NCBI GenBank assembly: GCA_012274175.1
Contig: JAAOZZ010000235.1
Coordinates: 1-6,835 of the forward strand
Source: Betaproteobacteria bacterium
GTDB lineage: Bacteria; Pseudomonadota; Gammaproteobacteria; Burkholderiales; Usitatibacteraceae
Length of the DNA: 6,835 bases
Reading direction: 5' to 3'
The translations under genes were made by a program, and so were the position numbers. Shown piece by piece: positions 1 to 6,600 of the stretch. Position 1 is the stretch's first letter, and every line of letters starts with the position of its first letter. The notes under the pieces are model-generated. The model saw nothing but the letters and a program-made list of their open reading frames with translations, was not told the origin of the DNA and made no database searches.

Positions 1-892
1 CGCGGAAGGTGCCCGCCTCCTTCTCGTGCGCGAGGTCGCGGTGCGTGGCGGAGATGATCCGCACGTCGAACGGGATCGAGCGCGTGGCCCCGATCGGGCG
101 CACCTCGCGCGTCTCGATCACGCGCAGGAGCTTCACCTGCAGCGGGAGCGGCATGTCGCCGATCTCGTCCAGGAAGAGCGTGCCCTTGTCCGCGGCGATG
201 AAGAGTCCGCGCTGGTCGGCGATGGCGCCGGTGAAGGAGCCCTTCGTGTGGCCGAAGAGCTCGCTCTCGAGGAGCGTCTCCGGGATCGCGCCGCAGTTGA
301 TCGCGATGAAGGGCTCGTTCGCGCGCGGGCTCGCGCGGTGGATCGCGCGGGCGAGGAGCTCCTTGCCGCTGCCGCTCTCGCCCTGGATCAGCACGCTCGC
401 ATCTCCCGCGGCCACGCGCTGCGCCTTGGCGAGCAGGTCTTCCATCAGCGAAGAGCGCGTGACGATGTGCTCCCTCCACACCTGCGCCACCCCGGCCTGC
501 ATCGCCGAGGAGCCGCCGTGCAGCGTGAGCGCGCGCTCGATCTGGCCGATCAATTCGCCCGCATCGTAGGGCTTGGTGAGGTAGCCGAACACCCCGCGCT
601 TGACCGCGGCCACCGCGTCGGGAATCGTGCCGTGGGCGGTGAGGATGATCACGGGCAATCCCGGGTAGCTCGCCTGGATCTCGTGGAAGAGGGCCATGCC
701 GTCCATGCCTTCCATGCGCAGGTCCGTGAGCACGAGGTCCGGGCGGGACGCGGCGATGGAGGCGAGCGCGCGCTGCCCGCTGTCGACGGCGGTGACCGCG
801 TAGTTGTTGGCTTTCAGGCGGATCACGAGCAGGCGCAGCAGGTCCGGGTCGTCGTCCACCAGCAAGAGGGAAGCTTTTCCTTGTTTGGCCAT
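1..892 (-). CDS. glrR: Sigma-54-dependent response regulator, GlrR/QseF type (3' end outside window)
   Basis: This is an NtrC-family activator that, once phosphorylated by its partner kinase, uses ATP to remodel sigma-54 RNA polymerase. I translated 297 complete codons from the ATG at 892; the frame is still open at position 1. The receiver domain spans residues ~8-122, with acidic pocket D13/D14, phospho-acceptor D57 in LTDLRM, T85 and K107 in LTKPY. The AAA+ domain starts near residue 143 with Walker A GESGSGKE (171-178), the sigma-54 loop GSFTGA (218-223, the serine variant of GAFTGA) and Walker B TLFLDEIGDM (238-247). The remaining AAA+ part and the DNA-binding domain lie beyond the edge; the family is usually ~440-460 residues. 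The ATG shares its A with the TGA of the upstream small gene and has no clear Shine-Dalgarno, so translational coupling is likely. The GlrR assignment rests on the adjacent GlrK-like kinase. NtrC family is certain; the regulon is unknown. Confidence 0.93.
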   Translation of the reverse strand, partial: MAKQGKASLLLVDDDPDLLRLLVIRLKANNYAVTAVDSGQRALASIAASRPDLVLTDLRMEGMDGMALFHEIQASYPGLPVIILTAHGTIPDAVAAVKRGVFGYLTKPYDAGELIGQIERALTLHGGSSAMQAGVAQVWREHIVTRSSLMEDLLAKAQRVAAGDASVLIQGESGSGKELLARAIHRASPRANEPFIAINCGAIPETLLESELFGHTKGSFTGAIADQRGLFIAADKGTLFLDEIGDMPLPLQVKLLRVIETREVRPIGATRSIPFDVRIISATHRDLAHEKEAGTFR

Positions 893-1080
893 CAGGGAGT
901 CTGCGGTTGTCGTTCGGAGAGGCTTTTTTCGAGGTCTTCGAGGGCGCGGCGCTCGTTGCGCAGGCTGGCTTGCGCCGCCGTGGCGCTCTCCCGCAGCCGC
1001 CGGCGTTGCGTGGAGAAAGCGAGCAAGAAGCTTGCCACGGACCGCACTTCCCGGTCGCGCTTCGTGCCCTGCGGCATCAT
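892..1080 (-). CDS. Small helical protein between glrK and glrR (possible QseG counterpart)
   Basis: This is a 62-residue, very basic and charged protein of unknown function. It starts MMPQGTKRDREVRSV and its second half (residues ~26-58) is predicted by eye to be one amphipathic, coiled-coil-like helix, with leucines at 40, 47, 50 and 54. There is no signal peptide, lipobox or membrane segment, so it is probably cytosolic. The ATG at 1080 overlaps the kinase stop as ATGA. A GGAGG motif lies 7 bases upstream (1088-1092), which favours this start over the adjacent ATG at 1077. Its stop overlaps the regulator start as TGATG. Enterobacterial operons carry qseG (a larger outer-membrane lipoprotein) in this slot. 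The C-terminal pattern LEDLEKSLSER vaguely recalls the last helix of QseG-like proteins as I remember them, but I cannot verify homology. That it is a real gene is likely; its function is open. Confidence 0.72.
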   Translation of the reverse strand: MMPQGTKRDREVRSVASFLLAFSTQRRRLRESATAAQASLRNERRALEDLEKSLSERQPQTP

Positions 1081-2525
1081 GCGGCGGCCTCCGCCGCGCC
1101 GGTCTTGCGGCGCGGGAAGCGCAGCTTGAAGTGGGCCCCCGGGCCCTCGAGCACTTCCACCGACCCTCGATGCAGCGTCACGTATTCCTTCACGATCGAC
1201 AGGCCCAGCCCGCTGCCCTTGATGGCGGACACGGGGACCTCCGTGCCGCGGTAGAAGGCCTCGAAGATCTTCTCCCGCTCCGCGGCCGGGATTCCGGGCC
1301 CCTCGTCGAGGACCTCGAACACCGCGTCGGCGCGCTCCTTGTAGAGCTTGATGGAGACGAGCCCGCGCTCGGGCGAGAACTTGACCGCGTTGGACAGCAG
1401 GTTGTCGAGGATCACGCGCACCTTCTCCTCGTCGCAATACGCCACCACGTTCTCGCAGTTGAGCTCGATGCGCAGGCCCTTGGTCACGATCGCGAGCTTG
1501 CGGTCGTTCACGACCCGGCGCACCACGTCGCGCAGCGGCACGATCTTGGCGTCCAGATAGGAGGCCTGGGCGTGCACGGCGCTGTAGTTGAGCAGGCCCT
1601 CGATCAGCTTCCTCAGCTCGATGGAATTCTCCTGCAGGATGCGCGCGATCTCCCGCTGCTCCGCGTTGAGGTTGCCCACCACGCCCGAGGACAGGAGGTC
1701 GGAGCCTTCGCGCAACGCCGTGAGCGGGGTCTTGAGCTCGTGGGAGATGTGCTGCAGGAAGCGCGTCTTCTGCGCCTCGAGGGTCATCAGGCGCTCGCGC
1801 AGCCAGTCGAGCTGGTCTCCCAGGCGCACCATGTCGCCCGGCCCGTCGATGTGGATCGGCTTGGAGAACTGTCCCTCGCCCAGGCCGCGGATGCTGGCGC
1901 TCACCTGGCGGATCGGGCGCGAGATCAGGAACGTGAACGAGGCGATGAGTGCCACTGCGGTGGGGATGAGCGCGATCATCAGCCAGAAGACGCTGTTGCG
2001 CGACTGGACGGCCTGGGTGCGCAGCTCCTCGATGCCGGCATCGATCACGCGGTCGCCCAGCTGCACGAGCGCCTGGCCGCCCTCGACCAGCAGGTCGAAC
2101 TCGTGGGGCAGGCGCTGGGCGAGCGCGGGCACCGGACCCTGGCCCGTGACCAGCGCGTTGATGGCGGCCTCCTGCTTCTCCACCTCGACCAGCGTGGAGC
2201 GCTGTGCGTCGTCGAGCGCCATGCCCTCCAGCTCGCGCGTGAGCGCCCGGAAGCGCGTGCGGTCGGTGCGGTACGCATCGAGGAACGTGCCCTCGCCCGC
2301 GACCGCGTACTGGCGCGCCGAGCGCTCGAGGGAAGTGATCGAGGCGAGCACCGCGCGGCTCGCCTGGGTCACTTTCACCGCGGCGTGCACTTCCTGCTCA
2401 GAGATGCCCGCCAGGCGCTCGAAGGCGACGGCGTTCGAGAGCAGCGCGAACAACAGGGGGGCGGCCACGATCGAGAAGCCGATCAGCAGCAGGGAGAGGA
2501 ACGAGCGTGGGTAGCTCAGCCGCAT
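1077..2525 (-). CDS. glrK: Membrane sensor histidine kinase, GlrK/QseE type
   Basis: This 482-residue inner-membrane kinase is expected to phosphorylate the regulator two genes downstream. TM1 is residues ~9-32. A mostly helical periplasmic sensor region spans ~33-178, TM2 ~179-202 and a HAMP linker ~203-254. The dimerisation/phosphotransfer helix carries H262 in FLQHISHELKTPL. The ATPase domain has the N box DNLLSNA (374-380), G1 DEGPGIP (407-413), F box FEAFYRG (421-427) and G2 GSGLGLSIV (437-445). All catalytic motifs look intact, and the length matches enterobacterial GlrK (~475). The segment LREGSDLLSSGVVG after the H box is characteristic of the GlrK group. I chose the ATG at 2525 because TM1 follows directly; a TTG at 2564 would add 13 residues and lies in the likely promoter. 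No Shine-Dalgarno precedes the ATG. The stop overlaps the next start (ATGA). The signal sensed is unknown. Confidence 0.92.
   Translation of the reverse strand: MRLSYPRSFLSLLLIGFSIVAAPLLFALLSNAVAFERLAGISEQEVHAAVKVTQASRAVLASITSLERSARQYAVAGEGTFLDAYRTDRTRFRALTRELEGMALDDAQRSTLVEVEKQEAAINALVTGQGPVPALAQRLPHEFDLLVEGGQALVQLGDRVIDAGIEELRTQAVQSRNSVFWLMIALIPTAVALIASFTFLISRPIRQVSASIRGLGEGQFSKPIHIDGPGDMVRLGDQLDWLRERLMTLEAQKTRFLQHISHELKTPLTALREGSDLLSSGVVGNLNAEQREIARILQENSIELRKLIEGLLNYSAVHAQASYLDAKIVPLRDVVRRVVNDRKLAIVTKGLRIELNCENVVAYCDEEKVRVILDNLLSNAVKFSPERGLVSIKLYKERADAVFEVLDEGPGIPAAEREKIFEAFYRGTEVPVSAIKGSGLGLSIVKEYVTLHRGSVEVLEGPGAHFKLRFPRRKTGAAEAAA
1088..1092 (-). promoter_or_regulatory. Ribosome binding site GGAGG of the small gene
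   Basis: On the minus strand GGAGG lies inside the last kinase codons, exactly 7 bases before the ATG at 1080. It is the strongest Shine-Dalgarno I found in the window. It supports independent initiation of the 62-residue gene rather than a chance open frame. Confidence 0.6.
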
Positions 2526-2535
2526 CAGCGTGGGA

Positions 2536-2548
2536 TTATCGGTGATAA
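2536..2548. repeat. Short inverted repeat TTATC-GGT-GATAA between divergent genes
   Basis: Perfect 5-base arms around a 3-base centre lie in the 56-base gap between the kinase and the DUF3460-type gene. They overlap the candidate -10 boxes of both strands. It could be a small operator, or simply reflect two AT-rich -10 elements placed back to back. The arms are too short to be convincing alone. Confidence 0.3.
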
Positions 2549-2551
2549 AAT
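2543..2551 (+). promoter_or_regulatory. Candidate extended -10 element for the DUF3460-type gene
   Basis: TGATAAAAT matches an extended -10 (TGnTATAAT with one mismatch). No good -35 lies 17 bases upstream, which extended -10 promoters tolerate. Transcription would start near 2558, giving a leader of about 24 bases. A GAAGG at 2575-2579 sits only 2 bases before the ATG, which is closer than usual for a Shine-Dalgarno. Confidence 0.4.
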
Positions 2552-2581
2552 GCCGGCGAATCAATCGATTGTGCGAAGGCC

Positions 2582-2827
2582 ATGTACGAATCCGAAATGA
2601 CGCGGTTCATCCGCGACTTCCTCCAGAAGAATCCCCAGGTGGTCGAGCAGCAGCAGAAGAACCGCGCCACCTGGTGGGACCGCCCGCAGGACCTGGAGAC
2701 CTGGGAGGAGCGCTCGCAATCGAGCGTGCCCCAGCCGGCCTACGCCTACTTCCCGCTGCCTCGTCCCGACGGTGATGTAGACCCCGATTCGGGGAATAGG
2801 TTGAGCACGCCGTCCAAACCGGCGTAG
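2582..2827 (+). CDS. DUF3460-type small protein with extended C-terminal tail
   Basis: This 81-residue protein begins MYESEMTRFIRDFLQKNPQ, continues VVEQQQKNRATWWDR and reaches PQPAYAYFPLP near residue 60. The start, the EQQQ...R...WWD core and the PxxYxY ending match the DUF3460 family as I know it: small (~60 residue), soluble, uncharacterised proteins found mainly in Betaproteobacteria. The function is unknown. Family members normally end just after the PYVY-like motif. Here the frame continues ~21 more residues (from ~R61, RPDGDVDPDSG...) because no stop occurs before 2825-2827, and most of that tail is antisense to the 3' end of serB. The gene is transcribed alone, divergent from glrK and convergent with serB. 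The N-terminal 60 residues are well supported; the tail is probably not conserved. Confidence 0.8.
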   Translation: MYESEMTRFIRDFLQKNPQVVEQQQKNRATWWDRPQDLETWEERSQSSVPQPAYAYFPLPRPDGDVDPDSGNRLSTPSKPA

Positions 2828-3624
2828 TCGAGGGCATAGTCCGCCTTTTCCCGGACCACCGCCTTGGCGTGGTAAGCGATGCTCGTGCCGGCCTCGGCCA
2901 GCATCGGCAAGTCGTTGGCGCCGTCCCCCAAGGCGATGACGCGCTCGCGCCCGATGCCCATCTCGCGTTTCAGGCGCGCCAGGTGCGCGGCCTTGCCCGC
3001 CGCGTCCACCAGCGGCCCCGTGACCCGTCCGGCGAGCTGTCCGCCTTCCACGAGGAGCACGTTCGAATACGCGTGGTCGATGCCCAGCGCCTCGCGCACG
3101 CGGTCGGTGAAGTAAGTGAACCCGCCCGACACGAGCAGCGTCTTCATCCCGCAGGCGCGCGCCGCGCCGATGAGCCGCGCGGCGCCGGGATTGAACCGCA
3201 GGCGCTCCGCATAGACCCGCTCCAGCACCGCCTCTTCGAGCCCCGCGAGGGCGGCCACGCGCCGTCGCAGGCTCTCGGGCCAGTCGATCTCGCCGCGCAT
3301 CGCCGCGGCCGTCACGGCCGCGACCTCGGCCTTGCGCCCGGCGAAATCGGCCAGCTCGTCGATGCACTCGATGCCGATCAGCGTCGAGTCCATGTCCATC
3401 GCGAGCAGGGCGAAATCGGCGAGCGTGCGGCCCTCCGTCACGAATCCCCAGTCGAGCTTCGCCGCCGCGCAGCGCCGGGCCACCGCCTCGCGGGTGGAAG
3501 GGTCGGCGCGCGCGATGCGGAATCCGGTCTCCGAGATGCGCTCGATGGAAGCTCCGCCGGCTTCGCGGCACAGCGCCTTCAGATCCGCGGTGGCGACGTC
3601 CTCGCCCTGGATCACGAGGTTCAT
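2746..3624 (-). CDS. serB: Phosphoserine phosphatase SerB
   Basis: SerB catalyses the last step of serine biosynthesis, hydrolysing O-phospho-L-serine to serine in the cytosol. The protein is 292 residues. Residues ~1-65 form a short ACT-like N-terminal region. The HAD phosphatase domain has motif I DMDST (77-81, nucleophile D77 and acid/base D79), motif II serine S166 in VSGGFT, motif III K211 and motif IV GDGANDLPM (233-241). The cap between motifs I and II contains the substrate-site segment IECIDELAD. All catalytic residues are present. The ATG at 3624 follows the mfd stop by one base (TGACATG), with AGGAAG ten bases upstream, so it is probably co-transcribed and translationally coupled with mfd. 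The natural end should lie near VLNLF (273-277). The last ~15 residues, rich in serine and glycine, arise because no stop comes before the TAG at 2746-2748, inside the convergent DUF3460-type gene. Confidence 0.95.
   Translation of the reverse strand: MNLVIQGEDVATADLKALCREAGGASIERISETGFRIARADPSTREAVARRCAAAKLDWGFVTEGRTLADFALLAMDMDSTLIGIECIDELADFAGRKAEVAAVTAAAMRGEIDWPESLRRRVAALAGLEEAVLERVYAERLRFNPGAARLIGAARACGMKTLLVSGGFTYFTDRVREALGIDHAYSNVLLVEGGQLAGRVTGPLVDAAGKAAHLARLKREMGIGRERVIALGDGANDLPMLAEAGTSIAYHAKAVVREKADYALDYAGLDGVLNLFPESGSTSPSGRGSGK
2782..2794. repeat. GC-rich palindrome CCCCGA-T-TCGGGG in the convergent overlap
   Basis: A perfect 6-base inverted repeat with a single central base lies inside the overlap of the DUF3460-type gene and serB. 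As RNA it would form about a 5-pair stem with a 3-base loop on either strand. No T-run follows on either side, so a standard intrinsic terminator is not supported. It is the only hairpin I found where both convergent transcripts should end. Confidence 0.3.
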
Positions 3625-3625
3625 G

Positions 3626-6600
3626 TCACGCGAGCTTCCTGAGGAATTGCCGCACTTCGTTGGCCCGCAGCTTCAGGTCGTCGTGCTTTACCTCGATGCG
3701 CACCCGGTCCGGCCCCGGCAGCCGGTAGATGCGGCTCGACTGGACGAGCGCCAGCACTTTCTTGGGGTCCACGTCGGGCTCGGGCACGAACTGCACCACG
3801 ATGCCGGAAGGCGCGGCATCGATCTTCTGCACGCCGAGCGGGGCGCCCTGTATGCGCAGCTTGTGGCATTCGAGCAGCACCCGGGCGGCGTCGGGCAGGG
3901 GGCCGAAACGGTCGACCAGCTCCTCCGTGAGGCGCTCCAGCTCCTCTTCGAGGCTGCAATTGGCCAGGCGCTTGTAGAGCACCAGGCGCTCGTGCACGTC
4001 CCCGCAATAGCTCTCGGGCAGCAGCGCCGGAGCGTGGAGGTTCACTTCCGTGGCGACGTCGAGCGGGCGCGCGAGGTCGGGCTCGCGGCCCTTCTTGAGC
4101 GACCTCACCGCCTGCTCGAGCATCTCGCTGTAGAGCGCGAATCCCACGTCGTGGATGCCGCCGGATTGCGACTCGCCCAGCACCTCGCCCGCGCCGCGGA
4201 TCTCCAGGTCGTGCATGGCGAGGTAGAAGCCGGCGCCCAGGTCTTCCATCATCTGGATCGCCTCGAGGCGCTTCTTGGCGCTCGCGCTGAGCGCCTCCTC
4301 GGGCGGCGTGAGCAGGTAGGCGTAGGCCTGGTGGTGGGAGCGCCCCACGCGCCCGCGCAGCTGGTGCAGCTGGGCCAGGCCGAAGCGGTCGGCGCGATGG
4401 ATGAGGATCGTGTTGGCCGTGGGAATGTCGATGCCGGTCTCGATGATGGTGGAGCACAGCAGCACGTTGGCGCGCTGGTGGTAGAAGTCGCGCATCACGG
4501 CCTCCAGCTCGCGCTCGCGCATCTGGCCGTGGGCCACGGCGATGCGCGCCTCGGGCAGCAGGGCCTCCAGCTCGGCCCTGCGGTTCTCGATCGTCTCCAC
4601 CTCGTTGTAGAGGTAGTAGGCCTGGCCCCCGCGCTTCAACTCGCGCAGCACGGCCTCGCGCACGATGCCGTTGGAAAGGCGGTTCACGAACGTCTTGATG
4701 GCGAGGCGGCGCTGGGGCGCGGTGGCGATGACCGAGAAGTCGCGCAGGCCCTCGAGCGACAGGGCGAGGGTGCGCGGGATGGGCGTGGCGGTGAGCGTCA
4801 GCACGTCCACCTCGGCGCGCAGGCGCTTGAGCTCCTCCTTCTGCCGCACGCCGAAGCGGTGCTCCTCGTCGATGATCACGAGCCCCAGGTTGGCGAAGTG
4901 AACGTCCTTCTGCAGCAGCTTGTGGGTGCCGATCACGATGTCGATGCGCCCGTCGGCGAGCGCGGCGAGCGAGGCGGCGACTTCCTTGGCGCTGCGGAAG
5001 CGCGAGAGCTCCGCGATGCGCACCGGGAAGCTCGAGAAGCGGTCGGTGAAGTTCTCGTAGTGCTGCTCGGTGAGCAGCGTCGTGGGCACCAGGATCGCCA
5101 CCTGCTTGCCCGCGGCCACCGCGACGAACGCGGCGCGCATCGCGACTTCCGTCTTGCCGAACCCCACGTCGCCGCACACCAGCCGGTCCATGGGGCGCCC
5201 GGTGGTCATGTCGACGATGACCGCCTGGATCGCCTCGGCCTGGTCGGGCGTCTCCTCGAAGGGGAAGGTGGCGGCGAAGGCCTCGTAGTCCTGCAGCTTC
5301 AGCGGGAACGCGAAGCCCTTGCGCGCGAGCCGCCGCGCGTAGAGGTCGAGGAGCTCCGCCGCGGTGTCGCGCACCTGGCGCGCCGCCTTGCGCTTGGCCT
5401 TCTCCCACTGGCCGCTGCCCAGGCGGTGCAGGGGCGCGGACTCCGGCGCGGCTCCGGTATAGCGGCTGATCGCGTGCAGCTGCGACACCGGCACGTAGAG
5501 CTTGTCGCCGCCCTCGTACTCCAGGTGCAGGAATTCCATCGCGCCTTCCCCCAGGTCGAGGGTGACGAGGCCCAGGTAGCGTCCGATGCCGTGCTGGCTG
5601 TGCACCACCGGGTCCCCGGGCTTCACTTCCGCCAGGTCGCGCACCATGCCTTCGGCGCTCGCCCGCGCGCGGCCATCGCGCCGGCGCGCCTGGCGCACCT
5701 GGCCGGGGTAGAGCTCCGCCTCCGTCACGATCGCGATGCGCTCGTCGGGCAGCGCGAAGCCGGCGGCCACGGGGCCGAAGGTCATCGCGACCGGATGGGT
5801 GGACTGCGCGAAGCGCGTCCAGTCGTCCACCAGCGCGGGATGGAAGTCGTGCTCCGCGAAGAACTGGGAGAGCGTTTCCCTGCGTCCCGCGCCCTCCGCG
5901 ACGACCAGCACCCGGGCGCCGGACTCCGCGACGAAGCGCTTGAGCAGCCGCAGCGGCTCCACCGCGCGCCGGTCGACTTCGATCGACGGCAGCGAAGGCG
6001 CGATGCCGGGCCGCAGGTCGAGTCTCGTTCGCCCCTGCAACGCGACGAACAGCTCCTCCACCGGAATGTAGAGCTCGCGCGGCTCGAGCAACGGACGGTC
6101 CCGGTCGCCGCGCAGCAGGTCGTAGCGCGACTTGAGGTCCTTCCAGAACGCCTGGGCCGCCGCGGAAGCGTCTCCGTGCACGATCCAGGTCGCGTCGCCC
6201 GGGACGTAGTCGAAGAGCGTCGCGGGCGCATCGAAGAAGAGCGGCAGGTACGACTCCACTCCGGCGGGCGCCACGCCGTTGGAGACGTCCTTGTAGACGC
6301 GGCTCTTGGTGGGATCGCCTTCGAAGCGCTCGCGGAAGGATTCGCGGAAGCGCGCGCGCCCTTCCTCGTCGAGGGGAAACTCGCGCGCGGGCAGCATGCG
6401 CACTTCCGAGACCGGGTAGATCGAGCGCTGCGTGTCCACGTCGAACGTGCGGATGGTCTCGATCTCGTCGCCCAGCAGGTCGAGGCGGTACGGGACGGAG
6501 CTGCCGGTGGGATAGAGGTCGACGAGTCCCCCGCGCACGCAGAACTCCCCGGGGCCCATCACCTGCTGCACGTGGGAATAGCCCGCCAGCACGAGCTGCG

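Larger units (their letters stand above)
2535..2564 (-). promoter_or_regulatory. Candidate sigma-70 promoter for the glrK operon
   Basis: Reading the minus strand, TTGATT (2564-2559) and GATAAT (2540-2535) are separated by 18 bases and resemble -35 and -10 boxes. A transcript would begin about 1-3 bases before the kinase ATG at 2525, giving a leaderless or nearly leaderless message. This fits the missing Shine-Dalgarno. It is a prediction by pattern only. Confidence 0.4.

Noticed and set aside
26..1129. Long plus-strand open frame opposite the regulator, small gene and kinase end
   Set aside because: Its translation is rich in R, A, H and D with no recognisable motif, typical of antisense frames in GC-rich DNA. 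The minus strand carries clear receiver, AAA+ and kinase motifs over the same bases.
2526..2564. Upstream TTG start for the sensor kinase adding 13 residues
   Set aside because: It has no ribosome binding site, the added residues are polar and precede a good TM1 start, and the region carries promoter-like elements. The ATG at 2525 is preferred.
2526..2581. A sigma-54 (-24/-12) promoter for autoregulation by GlrR
   Set aside because: I looked for GG-N10-GC with TGGCAC/TTGC-like context in the divergent gap on both strands and found no acceptable match.
804..2600. 598-residue plus-strand open frame opposite the sensor kinase
   Set aside because: It is low-complexity, arginine/histidine-rich and lacks domain motifs. 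It mirrors the third-position GC bias of glrK on the other strand.
2782..2794. Palindrome as a bidirectional intrinsic terminator
   Set aside because: The stem is only about 5-6 pairs and no T-run follows on either strand, so I list it only as an inverted repeat.
2561..3571. 336-residue minus-strand frame across serB
   Set aside because: It is a frame-shifted, arginine-rich shadow of serB without HAD motifs.
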